A stretch of DNA of 46,720 bases from Patescibacteria group bacterium (GTDB taxonomy: Bacteria > Patescibacteriota > Saccharimonadia > Saccharimonadales > Saccharimonadaceae). Both the position numbers and the translations under genes were made by a program. The DNA is taken from the NCBI GenBank assembly GCA_030916565.1, contig JAUPWL010000003.1, positions 1-46,720 on the forward strand. Direction: 5' to 3'. Below the pieces are notes generated by a model. The model ran no database searches. It was not told where the DNA came from and was given only the letters and a program-made list of their open reading frames with translations. This document shows, piece by piece, positions 19,722-29,714 of the stretch. Position 1 is the first letter of the stretch; each line of letters opens with the position of its first letter.

Positions 19722-19762
19722 AGACTACCACCTCTGTAATAATTGCTGTATAATCTCGAGCA

Positions 19763-21235
19763 ATGAGTAGCGTTGAGAGATACAAGGCCGTTGATTATCA
19801 GACCGGCACACCGCCACGCGCGTTTGGTAGCGAAACAGAATTTACTGACAACAGTAACTTCGTTGAACTGTATCTTGCCTATCTCGACAGCTACCATCTC
19901 ATACCAGAACCGACAAACCTCATGAATGTTATTGAAGATTCATATGTCGTGTCATTCAATAATTACGCGAACCCCTATGACGTCACGACAATCAACGGCG
20001 GACGACTGTATCTCGATAGTGAAACGTTAGAATTCGCCACACCCGAATGTAGCTCACCCAAAGAACTTGTCCTCCACGAACGTGTCGGTGAACGCATCAC
20101 GTATGAAACTTTGGCGCGCGCCGCACTACGCCTCAACGAACCAAATTTGAACGTCTTTAAACGCAGTGGCTATGCCAATGTTTATAGCGGTAACAAGATT
20201 CTCATATCTGAGGACAGCGTCGGAAACCACGAAAACTATACGAGTCTGAATGAATTTAGCGCTCTGAATTTTCAAACGTACGCACAGATAATGAAAACGT
20301 ACGAGGACAACAAAAACGCTCAACATTTTGCTGATTTTTTGGCGCTCCGCAAACTGATTGATGGCGTCGGCATGGTCGACAAGGCAGGCTATTCGATTAC
20401 ACAACGCCCTCGTGCCGTTAACTACCGTGATTTCAGTAATATGACTCGTCACGGCAGCAAACGACCATTTTTCCAACACGGCGACCGTATGGAAGTTCGC
20501 TCTGGCGAAGGTAACAAATCGGACTGGGCGACCGAATTCAAATTTGGTCTGACATCACTCGTCCTGCGCCTGATCGAACATGACAAATTTCCTGCAGAAC
20601 TGGCGCTCATGGACCCCACAGGTGACGTCATTACACTCTCACGCAATCCACATGGCAAAGTCATGATGGAATCAGGCAAATTACGCCCTGGCGCAGATGT
20701 ATTAAAAGACATCGTCAACGCCGCCGTCGATCTGGGTCTATCATATCCAGAGTTTCCCAAATACGAACAAAAAGCCGCGGCGGATTTCTATAAATTCTAT
20801 GATGATTTGCAACGCGTCAACCTGCGCGAACATGACGTCACAGCGCTTGCCGACCGTATTGATTGGGCCGCACGCTATGCCTATCTCGTTGCACGCGGTG
20901 CAACCTACGAAACAGCCACATCGACAAACCTCGATGCCGTTCGTGATGATTTGAAATGGGACCAAATAGGCGAACGTGACGTTGCCCGTCGTTATTTCAG
21001 CAAATTCGGCCACACGGCACTGAACGTTTCTATCCTCGGACCCCCACAAACCCGCGCCGCAGCACGTATTCGCACGGCCAAACAACTTGCCGCCAAACAT
21101 AACATCCACGAAATCGACTGGTCGAATATCATATCACGCGATAACATCATCTATTCATTCAACAATCCACTCGATCCGAATGGCGTGACTACCATCGACG
21201 TTCGCACCGTTGGACATCCCAGCGACGAAGAATAG
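19763..21235 (+). CDS. PafA/Dop (Pup ligase/deamidase) superfamily protein, copy 2
   Basis: GSETEFTDNSN, NGGRLYLDSETLEFATPECSSP, HERVGE, NHENYTS, LRKLIDGVGMV, RMEVRSGEGNKSDW, FKFGLTSLVLRL, RIDWAARY; clear paralog of the preceding gene. Confidence 0.85.
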   Translation: MSSVERYKAVDYQTGTPPRAFGSETEFTDNSNFVELYLAYLDSYHLIPEPTNLMNVIEDSYVVSFNNYANPYDVTTINGGRLYLDSETLEFATPECSSPKELVLHERVGERITYETLARAALRLNEPNLNVFKRSGYANVYSGNKILISEDSVGNHENYTSLNEFSALNFQTYAQIMKTYEDNKNAQHFADFLALRKLIDGVGMVDKAGYSITQRPRAVNYRDFSNMTRHGSKRPFFQHGDRMEVRSGEGNKSDWATEFKFGLTSLVLRLIEHDKFPAELALMDPTGDVITLSRNPHGKVMMESGKLRPGADVLKDIVNAAVDLGLSYPEFPKYEQKAAADFYKFYDDLQRVNLREHDVTALADRIDWAARYAYLVARGATYETATSTNLDAVRDDLKWDQIGERDVARRYFSKFGHTALNVSILGPPQTRAAARIRTAKQLAAKHNIHEIDWSNIISRDNIIYSFNNPLDPNGVTTIDVRTVGHPSDEE

Positions 21236-21244
21236 GAATAGCTA

Positions 21245-22678
21245 TCAACTGCGTGTCGGATACTCGCCGGTCACGCATGCCATACAGAGCCCACCGACGG
21301 TCGGGCTAATCGCGCGGCGCAAATTATCTGGCGATATGAACCCTAATGAATCAACATCAAGATAGGCTAGCATTTCCTCGTTGGTCATACGATTGGCAAT
21401 GAGTTCTTTCGGATTGCCAGTATCGATGCCATAGACGCAAGGGAACCGGTGTTTAGGGAACCCAGCCCGCATGTGTACTGTCGTGGCGCCCGCCTGACGG
21501 AGCATCTGAACGATCACGCGGCTATTGGTGCCGCGGACGATCGAGTCATCAACGACAACCACACTTTTGCCCGCAACAAGGTCAGGATTGACACGGAATT
21601 TTAACCACGCAGCATCGATTCGCGCTTCTTGGTTTTCCTGGATAAACGTTCGTCCGACATAGGCGTTTTTGTGAATTGCACGTCGATAGGGGATACCGAG
21701 CGTTTCGGCATATGCAACGGCGCTATCAGACCCAGAATCGGGAACACCAATGACCATATCAGCACTAAAACCATCAGATTCTTGGTCGGCCAAAAACCGT
21801 CCAATATCAAATCGTACATTCTGCACATTGCGTCCCGCTATCGTCGAATCAGGTCGTGCAAAGTAGGCTGACTCCATCGCGCAGAGTGCCATTTTGCCAA
21901 TAGGGATCGGATCACGATAGATCTGATCATATTCAATTGGTTTTCCAGGGGCGATGGTAATCATCATACCCGGTGGCACCTCCACAGCCTGTCCGGCACG
22001 GATACCGAGGCTCGGAATGTGGAGTGCGCTGTCTTCGGATGAAAAATAGAAATACTCGTCATTCGTTGCCTGGACGAGTGGTCGAATACCCCATGGATCA
22101 CGCGCCGCAATCAGGCGATCGCCATCCGATGCAATCAGGCTATAACCGCCAGTCAGGCCACCAAGTACTGCCAGCAGGGCAGCCTTGAAATCTTCGCCCG
22201 TCTCTCCCATGCGTTGATCGATTGCATCCACAAGGTTCTCGACATCGCTTTTTCCGTCGCCTTCCATTTCTTGCATATGACCATTCGTCGCAATCATATA
22301 ATCGAATCGTTTGCTCCCGTGCGGATGAGCACGACGAGCCTTTTCGGCGGCGTCACCACTTTTACCAGCGGTGCTATAACGCGTATGTGCGAGAGCCAAT
22401 GAACCGGCAGGGAATCCGCTCAAGTACGCTCCATTTGCAAATACGCTCGTAATTAACCCTTTATCTTTTTGGGTGTGAAATTTATACCGAGTTCGGCGAC
22501 TATATACCGTAATACCAGCTGCATCTTCACCACGATGCTGCAGCCCAGAAAGCCCACGATAAGCTTTGTCGGCCATTGTCGGATCAGGCTCGCCATCGAG
22601 ACGTATGACCGCAAAAACCCCGCACTCCTCACGTGGGGCATCGTCGTTCTCGAACCCGTTCGGACGCTCGGCAGACAT
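21245..22678 (-). CDS. purF: Amidophosphoribosyltransferase
   Basis: EECGVFAVIRL, YRGLSGLQHRGEDAAGI, ALAHTRYSTAG, VIGVPDSGSDSAVAYAE, KSVVVVDDSIVRGTNSRVIVQMLRQAGA. Confidence 0.95.
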   Translation of the reverse strand: MSAERPNGFENDDAPREECGVFAVIRLDGEPDPTMADKAYRGLSGLQHRGEDAAGITVYSRRTRYKFHTQKDKGLITSVFANGAYLSGFPAGSLALAHTRYSTAGKSGDAAEKARRAHPHGSKRFDYMIATNGHMQEMEGDGKSDVENLVDAIDQRMGETGEDFKAALLAVLGGLTGGYSLIASDGDRLIAARDPWGIRPLVQATNDEYFYFSSEDSALHIPSLGIRAGQAVEVPPGMMITIAPGKPIEYDQIYRDPIPIGKMALCAMESAYFARPDSTIAGRNVQNVRFDIGRFLADQESDGFSADMVIGVPDSGSDSAVAYAETLGIPYRRAIHKNAYVGRTFIQENQEARIDAAWLKFRVNPDLVAGKSVVVVDDSIVRGTNSRVIVQMLRQAGATTVHMRAGFPKHRFPCVYGIDTGNPKELIANRMTNEEMLAYLDVDSLGFISPDNLRRAISPTVGGLCMACVTGEYPTRS

Positions 22679-22770
22679 TTATATTCATCTTAGCATAAGA
22701 ACAAAATGTGGACAAAAATAGTTAAGTGTGATATAATATATAAAGTTCGTCTCCTCACAGAAAGCAGACA

Positions 22771-23055
22771 ATGGAACCTTCCAACTATGTTTACCAAGTA
22801 CCAGGTGATGCCTTGTTCAGAATCATGCAGACAATCGGATTCCTCGGTATCTTCGTCCTCTGCGTCATGGCATTCTGCCTGACTATCGCGTACTGGTCAT
22901 TCCGTATTACCGCACGCGCTATTACCCCCAGGTACCGCTCGGGCAACGAGATCCTGTTCATCAACGAAGACATCAGCCACGGTTTTAGCCTCGATGACTA
23001 TCACGTCGACGAAGGCATCACCGAACTGGAAAAACTGGCAAACAAAGGACGATAG
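22771..23055 (+). CDS. Small membrane protein, hypothetical
   Basis: 94 aa with TM segment TIGFLGIFVLCVMAFCLTIAYW. Confidence 0.6.
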   Translation: MEPSNYVYQVPGDALFRIMQTIGFLGIFVLCVMAFCLTIAYWSFRITARAITPRYRSGNEILFINEDISHGFSLDDYHVDEGITELEKLANKGR

Positions 23056-23060
23056 TCCTC

Positions 23061-23097
23061 ACCCCCGCACGTATCCCATTGGGACAACGGCGGGGGT
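23061..23097 (+). terminator. Hairpin terminator
   Basis: ACCCCCGC...TCCCattGGGA...GCGGGGGT followed by TTTA. Confidence 0.5.
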
Positions 23098-23114
23098 TTA
23101 GTATACTGGTAGTA

Positions 23115-23954
23115 ATGACAAAGCATACGGTTACATTACCGAGTGGCGACCAGGTTGCCTACTGGACCCATAACGACACCAAGAAAAAAACGTTGGTGCT
23201 CGTGCATGGGTTTACTGGGTCACACGAAGGATTCCGCTATCTTGTCCCGCTGTTATCTGACTACCGGCTGGTTATCCCTGATCTGCCAGGGTTTGGCGTC
23301 AGTCCGCTGCCGCACGAACAACTCACACTCCAGCATCTCGGTGGCCTGCTCTGTGATCTTATTCAGGCGCTGGGGCTCAAACAACCGCACCTGCTAGGGC
23401 ATTCGATGGGATCGCTCGTTGTAGCCGAAGCACTGCGCCACAATCCTAAAATCGCACATGAAAAACTGATTCTCATAAGTCCCGTTCCATCACCCATTGG
23501 TATCGCAGATATGCGACGAGCGGGTGCAATGATTAGTCAGCTTTACTACAGCGCGAGTCATCGGTTGCCGGTTGTCGGACCCAAAATTGCGACCAGCAAA
23601 AAAATCACTCAGCTCAGCACAAACATGATCATGACAGCCACCGGCAAACAACTACGCGATGCTATCCATCAACACCACCTGGATAATCTCGATTACATCA
23701 GTAGTATCGGCTGGTATAGCCGCCTGTATCGCCAAATTAATCGCACCGGCATCAGTCGATATCGCCAAGCGTTACGATCATTTGATATCCTGATCATCAA
23801 CGGCGAAAAAGATTCCGTCACACCGCTCAAACACCAAGAAAAAACCGCCCTGTTGGTCGGTGCAAAAATCGTCGTATTAACAGGTGTCGGACATTTGTCG
23901 CATTACGAAATGCCGAACGCCCTTGCGCTCGAGATCAAGAATTTTCTGCGATAA
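23115..23954 (+). CDS. Alpha/beta-hydrolase fold protein
   Basis: LVLVHGFTGSHEGFRYLVPLL, LVIPDLPGFGVS, LLGHSMGSLVVAEAL, GVGHLSHYE. Confidence 0.88.
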   Translation: MTKHTVTLPSGDQVAYWTHNDTKKKTLVLVHGFTGSHEGFRYLVPLLSDYRLVIPDLPGFGVSPLPHEQLTLQHLGGLLCDLIQALGLKQPHLLGHSMGSLVVAEALRHNPKIAHEKLILISPVPSPIGIADMRRAGAMISQLYYSASHRLPVVGPKIATSKKITQLSTNMIMTATGKQLRDAIHQHHLDNLDYISSIGWYSRLYRQINRTGISRYRQALRSFDILIINGEKDSVTPLKHQEKTALLVGAKIVVLTGVGHLSHYEMPNALALEIKNFLR

Positions 23955-25107
23955 CTTGTTCGTATAGTTCAACAAATTTTGGCATCACCATTCGAACGTC
24001 GTGCTGTTTCGCAATTTCCAGGCTACGTTTGCCGAATGATCGACGACGGCGCGGATGGTCTAATAATTGCATGAGTGCTTGTGCCATTGCTTCGATATCG
24101 TCAACGCGCACCAGATAGCCGTTCTGATCGTTCAGACATAATTCGCCCAGCGCGCCTGCATCGACAGCGACGACAGGTTTGCCGCTCGCCATTGCTTCGA
24201 GCATCGCCAGACACTGCAGTTCAGTAGGTGATGGCATGACATAGACGTCGCCCAGACGGTGCAGCTGTATCAAATCTTCGTCTGACACTAGTCCCGTAAA
24301 CGTCACGTTGTCGTTCAGGCGCATTGTTTCAACCAATTCGTGCAGTCCCTCAACCGCGTTACCGTGGCCGACAATCACCGCATGAAAATCATGTCCAGAC
24401 CAGTGTAATAATTCCAGCGCATGGACAAGGATATGCACGTGCTTTTCTTCATCCAAACGACCTATGTAGGTAATCAGTGGTTTATTACGTGGAATATGGA
24501 ATTTTTCGTACAGTTCATCGGCTGGTTTGCCCGGTTTGAATTTGTCCAGATTGATACCGTTACTGATTGCGACGGCGGGCGCCTCAATACGCGACAAATT
24601 GAACAGCCCTAGTGCCGATTCGGTTGGCATAACGATGCGTTTTGTACCGCGATAGAGCAGTGTGCCGTATTCACTCAGAATATAACTGACCGGACGCGAA
24701 ATAGGGGACAGAATTTTGATATTTTTGATCATGTTATCTGGCATGACGTGGTTGGTCGCGACGACAGGTATATTGCGTTTGACCGCTGCCCGCAACATGC
24801 TCAGTCCTACTGTTAACTGCGTTTGGACATGAACAATATCGGGCTGGAATTCATCCAACACGCGACGCATTTCGCGGTCGTAGGTGACAGATACACGGAG
24901 ATTTTTGCGAAACGGTAGGCCGAACGAGCGGATACGCATAATATCGTAATTTTCATCGCGTTCACTATATCCGCGTCCTGTTTGAGATGGCGCAACAACC
25001 AATACTTCATGCCCAAGTGCCGCGAGGCCCTGGGCTAGCGTTCGTCCAGCGGTGGCAACACCGCTCTTCATCGGCCAATGTTGGTCGTTAGCTATTAGCA
25101 CGCGCAT
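23935..25107 (-). CDS. Glycosyltransferase family 4 (GT-B)
   Basis: MRVLIANDQHWPMKSGVATAGRTLAQGLAALGHEVLVVAP, YIGRLDEEKHVHILV, VMPSPTELQCLAMLEAMASGKPVVAVDAGALGEL. Confidence 0.92.
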   Translation of the reverse strand: MRVLIANDQHWPMKSGVATAGRTLAQGLAALGHEVLVVAPSQTGRGYSERDENYDIMRIRSFGLPFRKNLRVSVTYDREMRRVLDEFQPDIVHVQTQLTVGLSMLRAAVKRNIPVVATNHVMPDNMIKNIKILSPISRPVSYILSEYGTLLYRGTKRIVMPTESALGLFNLSRIEAPAVAISNGINLDKFKPGKPADELYEKFHIPRNKPLITYIGRLDEEKHVHILVHALELLHWSGHDFHAVIVGHGNAVEGLHELVETMRLNDNVTFTGLVSDEDLIQLHRLGDVYVMPSPTELQCLAMLEAMASGKPVVAVDAGALGELCLNDQNGYLVRVDDIEAMAQALMQLLDHPRRRRSFGKRSLEIAKQHDVRMVMPKFVELYEQVIAENS

Positions 25108-25197
25108 AAACTTGTTCAAATTATACCACGGTATGGCAAAAACGATGCTTATGGATAGACTTTGACTGACAGCCTATTCTGGTATAATGAATTTTAA

Positions 25198-25473
25198 ATG
25201 CCATCAATTAAACAATTATTCCTGGCGCTCGGCCTAACGATTATCACGTTTGGATCACTGCATCTGATCGTTTCGTACACGTTGATGATCGTTCGCGATT
25301 TCAACGAAGGTAACCTGTTCCGTATTTTGAATTTCCAAAAAGTATTCCCTGGTATCGACCTCGGTTGGAAAAATTTCATCATCAGTAACATCGTCGCCGT
25401 CGGTATGTATCTCGTCTGGGTCGGCGTCATTTGGTACCGCAGTCGCAAAAAATCCACCAACAAAGAATCATGA
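25198..25473 (+). CDS. Small membrane protein, hypothetical
   Basis: 91 aa, two hydrophobic segments; stop overlaps the next start (ATGA). Confidence 0.6.
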   Translation: MPSIKQLFLALGLTIITFGSLHLIVSYTLMIVRDFNEGNLFRILNFQKVFPGIDLGWKNFIISNIVAVGMYLVWVGVIWYRSRKKSTNKES

Positions 25474-26546
25474 GATTATTTTTTGACGCGCGTTATATCC
25501 GTACTGATTTTCACGACGGCATCAGTCGCTATACCGCCGAACTCGGCAACGCACTGGCACGCCATACTCCAGTAATATTCATTATTTCGGACCAGGCACA
25601 GTTACAGTTCCTGCCGGATAACGCCGAACATGTCATGATTCATCCGGTCACCTCGGCCAAAGAGCCAACAACCGCGCTGGTGCTGAATCAATATCGACCT
25701 GATGTGGTTGTATCACCCCTGCAGACAATGGGTTCTGTTGGGCGCAAGTTCAAACTCGTCCTGACACTCCACGACCTAACGTATTACAAACATCGTACGC
25801 CACCACCACAGTACAACCAGATGTTACGGCTACTGTGGCGTGCCTACCATATATCGTACTGGCCGCAACGCCTAACACTCGATATGGCCGACATGATCGC
25901 AACAGTCAGCGAGACGAGTCGACAAGAAATTATTGAAGCCAAACTAACCAAACGGCCAGTGATTGTCGTATCCAACGCAGCGCGTGATCTCGCCGAACTA
26001 ATCGATGGACCAGTAGTACGAGGTGACAACCCACCCAAAAACCTCGTCTATATGGGTGCGTTTTTGCCATACAAAAATGCTGAAACACTCATCCAATCGC
26101 TGGCATATATCACACCCCGTCGCACACTCCACCTGCTTAGCCGTATCAAACCAGCACGAAAAGCAGAATTAATGCGTCTCGTCCCAGAGGGAAGTAATGT
26201 CGTGTTCCACGGAGGCGTCAGCGACGAACAATACGCGCAGATACTGACTGACGATGCCATCATGGTCAGTGCGTCCAAAGCCGAAGGCTATGGACTACCG
26301 CTCGCCGAAGCGCTGGTCCTCGGTGTACCGGCAGTCGTCAGTGACCTCGAAATCTTTCATGAAGTAGCCGGTGACGGTGCACTATTCGCCGATCCCGATA
26401 GTCCGCAAGATTTTGCCGCCAAAATCGCATCACTCGATGACAAAAAATACCGTGAACAAATCACGGCAGCTGGCAAAAAACACATTGGATTATTTAGTTG
26501 GGACAATTCAGCCAAGATACTCCTGGATGCAATAAAAACCCTCTAA
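25470..26546 (+). CDS. Glycosyltransferase family 4 (GT-B)
   Basis: MRLFFDARYIRTDFHDGISRYTAELGNAL, LVYMGAFLPYKNAETLI, MVSASKAEGYGLPLAEALVLGVPAVVSDLEIFHEV. Confidence 0.92.
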   Translation: MRLFFDARYIRTDFHDGISRYTAELGNALARHTPVIFIISDQAQLQFLPDNAEHVMIHPVTSAKEPTTALVLNQYRPDVVVSPLQTMGSVGRKFKLVLTLHDLTYYKHRTPPPQYNQMLRLLWRAYHISYWPQRLTLDMADMIATVSETSRQEIIEAKLTKRPVIVVSNAARDLAELIDGPVVRGDNPPKNLVYMGAFLPYKNAETLIQSLAYITPRRTLHLLSRIKPARKAELMRLVPEGSNVVFHGGVSDEQYAQILTDDAIMVSASKAEGYGLPLAEALVLGVPAVVSDLEIFHEVAGDGALFADPDSPQDFAAKIASLDDKKYREQITAAGKKHIGLFSWDNSAKILLDAIKTL

Positions 26547-26554
26547 AATGCGTA

Positions 26555-26576
26555 GCCCCCGACCGAAGTCGGGGGC
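26555..26576. terminator. Hairpin between convergent genes
   Basis: GCCCCCGAC-cgaa-GTCGGGGGC. Confidence 0.7.
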
Positions 26577-26594
26577 GTTGCACCTTACGAATTG

Positions 26595-27644
26595 CTATCT
26601 GTACTGCAGATTAACCTTGAGAAGCGTGACAATGGCGTCGAGGTTTTCAGTCATGCCGCAATGCGTCATGTTCAGTTGATACACCATCGCATTTGCCTCA
26701 TTCGCCCAAACATTGACCGCATCGGGTTGTTTGACCGTATCGTTACGCAGACATTCAAGGTACATCACTTCGATGCCATGAAGCCCTGTATACGGCAGTC
26801 CACGCCGACCGCTCTCAATCATATCCCTCAGTTCGGAATACCACAGCGAGAAACGATGACCAGAAAGGTTTCTTTTGGCTGAGTCCTGCACCCAATCGAC
26901 AAACTCCCTATAAGTCGTGTCGTGGGACAGCCCTAGTCGCTGCAAATTCTCCCTATCCGGTCGGATGATATTGATCTCCTTTGGCAAACCACCCAATTTA
27001 TTGAGAAGTGGCAAGACCCAAGCAAATACAATATTCGACAGAACACCTGGTCGGAACCAGGTAAAGAAGGGGACAGCAGCTGGCGGCATCGACAGAAAGT
27101 CATCTGCGCCAGTAGGCGAGTCGAAAACAATGAACTGTTTGATTTTGGATTTTACTCCAGCATCAATCCCGTCAATTGCCTGCGTCCCCACCATGCCGCC
27201 ATGCGATGCACCGATGACGATAATTTCGTCATAGACATTAGCCAAGAGGTGCAAGATAACGGTGACCTGCGGAACGATTACCGTCGGACCATCGAATCGG
27301 CGACCAGCATAACGCGCTGCATACACATCGCGCCCAGCAAACAGTGACACAATTGGATCTATCTGATTCTCGCGAGCCAGAATTCCTGGTAGCCACAATA
27401 CTGCTACGCGACGCTGTTTGACCGAACGAATATCGTGATGCTTAATATGTCGGTGCGACACGGAGCCGCCACGATGATGATCAACCCGATATAAATCCAG
27501 ACGACTATCTGGCGAGCGGGCAAATAGTGTATCCAAGGCAAGAATTGCCAATAGAAACACAAGTAACGCCACCACACCGGCAACGACATAACCAACGACC
27601 GTGAAGATCGTCCAAACGACCGACACTGGCCTCACCCCTTTCAA
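26595..27644 (-). CDS. Membrane-anchored alpha/beta-hydrolase-like protein
   Basis: N-terminal TM; IIVIGASHGGMVGTQ nucleophile-elbow-like motif. Confidence 0.6.
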   Translation of the reverse strand: MKGVRPVSVVWTIFTVVGYVVAGVVALLVFLLAILALDTLFARSPDSRLDLYRVDHHRGGSVSHRHIKHHDIRSVKQRRVAVLWLPGILARENQIDPIVSLFAGRDVYAARYAGRRFDGPTVIVPQVTVILHLLANVYDEIIVIGASHGGMVGTQAIDGIDAGVKSKIKQFIVFDSPTGADDFLSMPPAAVPFFTWFRPGVLSNIVFAWVLPLLNKLGGLPKEINIIRPDRENLQRLGLSHDTTYREFVDWVQDSAKRNLSGHRFSLWYSELRDMIESGRRGLPYTGLHGIEVMYLECLRNDTVKQPDAVNVWANEANAMVYQLNMTHCGMTENLDAIVTLLKVNLQYR

Positions 27645-27743
27645 TAGGTGATAGCAAACTGTAAAGATGCATAAAACGTGACATTATCACGTAATAATAT
27701 TACTATAGCATAATTATAATAATTTTACAAGTATATACAGGGG

Positions 27744-28445
27744 TCAGGCGCTAATTGTCGTACCAACAGCCTCGCCAGCAATCGCACGGGCAATATTGTT
27801 TTCTTGCAACAATTCAAACACGATAATTGATTGGTCGTGATCTTCGGCCAGGGCAATTGACGCTTGGTCCATCACCTTGATATCAGGCTGTTCGACAGCT
27901 TCACGCAGAGTCAGGTGATCGAATCGTGTCGCATCAGGGTTCTGATGCGGGTCGCTGTCGTAGACACCGTTCACTTTGGTTGCTTTCAAAATAACGTCAC
28001 AGTCCATTTCAAGCGCCAGACTGACTGCGGCAGTATCTGTTGTCATATATGGTCGGCCGATACCGCCAGCGACGACAACGACGCGGTTCTTTTCGAGGTG
28101 GCTGAGGGCGCGACGATGGGTGAATTGATCAGCAACTTGGTCGGCCTTGATATTGGTCAACGCCCGGGCAGGCAAGCCATGCGCGTTAAACACATCAGCC
28201 AGTGCCAGTGCGTTCATCATTGTCGCCAGCATACCGATATTGTCAGCCGTCACTCGTTGGACGCCGCCGCCGGTCAACTGCGCACCGCGAGCATAATTGC
28301 CACCGCCGATCATCAAAACGATCTGTGCACCCTCGACTTTTTTGATTTCATTGGCGATCCACGCTGCACGTTCTGCATCGAATCCGCCATCAAACTGCCC
28401 CTGCAGTTGTTCGCCCGATAGTTTGAGTAGGACTCGTTTATACAT
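27744..28445 (-). CDS. pyrH: UMP kinase
   Basis: MYKRVLLKLSGEQLQG, MIGGGNYARG, GGIGRPYMTTDTAA, DQASIALAEDHDQSIIVF. Confidence 0.93.
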   Translation of the reverse strand: MYKRVLLKLSGEQLQGQFDGGFDAERAAWIANEIKKVEGAQIVLMIGGGNYARGAQLTGGGVQRVTADNIGMLATMMNALALADVFNAHGLPARALTNIKADQVADQFTHRRALSHLEKNRVVVVAGGIGRPYMTTDTAAVSLALEMDCDVILKATKVNGVYDSDPHQNPDATRFDHLTLREAVEQPDIKVMDQASIALAEDHDQSIIVFELLQENNIARAIAGEAVGTTISA

Positions 28446-28470
28446 TCCTACCAGTATATAATGGAATGAC

Positions 28471-28950
28471 ATGCCAGGCAAAAAAAAGAAAGTTGTGAAA
28501 AAGCCGTCAGCGATCGTTAACCGACGAGCGCGGTTTGACTATGCACTCGATGATGAATTAACTGTTGGGATATCGCTGACCGGACCAGAGGTGCGATCTG
28601 CGCGTGATGGCCATATTCAACTGAAAGGTTCGTATGTACAGCTCCGCGGTAGTGAACTGTGGTTGCAGGGCGCAAGCTTTAGTATCAAATTAAACCAACG
28701 TGGCGAACCGGGCGCACGAACTATCGACGACGCTCCACGCAAACTCCTCGCGCACCGCAAACAAATCGACGCTCTCGCTGCTAGCAAAGCCCAAGGTAAC
28801 ACGATTGTACCGCTACGATTACTGACAACTGGCCGCTATATCAAACTGGTCATTGCAGTTGGTAAAGGTAAGAAAAAGTACGACAAGCGTGAAACCCTCA
28901 AGCGACGCGACCAACAACGCGAAGCAAACCGCGCTATCAAATCGATGTAA
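28471..28950 (+). CDS. smpB: SsrA-binding protein
   Basis: NRRARFDYALDDELTVGISLTGPEVRSARDGHIQLKGSYVQ, RKLLAHRKQID, YDKRETLKRRD. Confidence 0.95.
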   Translation: MPGKKKKVVKKPSAIVNRRARFDYALDDELTVGISLTGPEVRSARDGHIQLKGSYVQLRGSELWLQGASFSIKLNQRGEPGARTIDDAPRKLLAHRKQIDALAASKAQGNTIVPLRLLTTGRYIKLVIAVGKGKKKYDKRETLKRRDQQREANRAIKSM

Positions 28951-28994
28951 TCTGATATACTAACAACGTTCATTCTCAAACGAGGGGTGAAAGT

Positions 28995-29267
28995 ATGTTA
29001 GAACGGGATCGTCGGCGGACACAAACCCGTCGCCATGCCATCAGCGTATTACGACGCCAATGGCTGGCAAAAAACGACATATGGTCAGCATGTGCCAACC
29101 ATGACAAAACTGCCACGCTCGACGGTGATGATTTTTGGTGCGGGGCAACTAATCTGTACTTTGTACCGCCGCCAAGCAACGCACCGTCCTCGTCCGGTCT
29201 TCTGATGTGCTTCGAACCGAAGTGCGAAGGCGTATGGACCACCATCAGTGACCTCACACATCCGTGA
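28995..29267 (+). CDS. Hypothetical protein
   Basis: 90-aa ORF followed by a terminator hairpin. Confidence 0.45.
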   Translation: MLERDRRRTQTRRHAISVLRRQWLAKNDIWSACANHDKTATLDGDDFWCGATNLYFVPPPSNAPSSSGLLMCFEPKCEGVWTTISDLTHP

Positions 29268-29270
29268 GAC

Positions 29271-29295
29271 AACCCCCGCTCGACACGAGCGGGGG
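29271..29295 (+). terminator. Terminator hairpin
   Basis: ACCCCCGCTCG-aca-CGAGCGGGGGT. Confidence 0.65.
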
Positions 29296-29314
29296 TATTC
29301 ATTTGCAAAGGAAA

Positions 29315-29337
29315 AGGGCCCGGCATAACACCGGGCC
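29315..29337 (-). terminator. Terminator hairpin for the minus-strand gene
   Basis: GGGCCCGG-cataaca-CCGGGCCC with a T-run on the minus strand. Confidence 0.65.
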
Positions 29338-29351
29338 CGTTCCACTACCAT

Positions 29352-29714
29352 TTATTCAACATGCGGCATATTCATTCGACGAAATCGTCGGACATTACCG
29401 AGCACTGATTTGTGTCCCAATTGCGAAGTTCGCACACGACCGCCACCCATAACAACCGTCTGAGCCTGGCCGCCGCAGTGATGGAAACAGGCGATCGTCA
29501 TCTCTTCGGGCATCTTTCTTACAGGATCCCGATAAACGACAAGTACCGATCCGGTCGGAATAGCATGGTAATCGCCACGTTGGCACACCAGTGTGATACT
29601 CCTCTCGATTTCACATTCGAAATTGTTGCGGTTCGATTTTTTCCCTTCACCACTGAACCGATAAGATCCCACGATCTCCTGCAAATAGCCCAGCACCCAC
29701 ACCGCATCTGACAT
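29352..29714 (-). CDS. Hypothetical protein
   Basis: 120-aa ORF with terminator downstream. Confidence 0.45.
   Translation of the reverse strand: MSDAVWVLGYLQEIVGSYRFSGEGKKSNRNNFECEIERSITLVCQRGDYHAIPTGSVLVVYRDPVRKMPEEMTIACFHHCGGQAQTVVMGGGRVRTSQLGHKSVLGNVRRFRRMNMPHVE

Noticed and set aside
26555-26576. GC-rich hairpin as a mobile-element end
   Set aside because: Best explained as a shared terminator between convergent genes.
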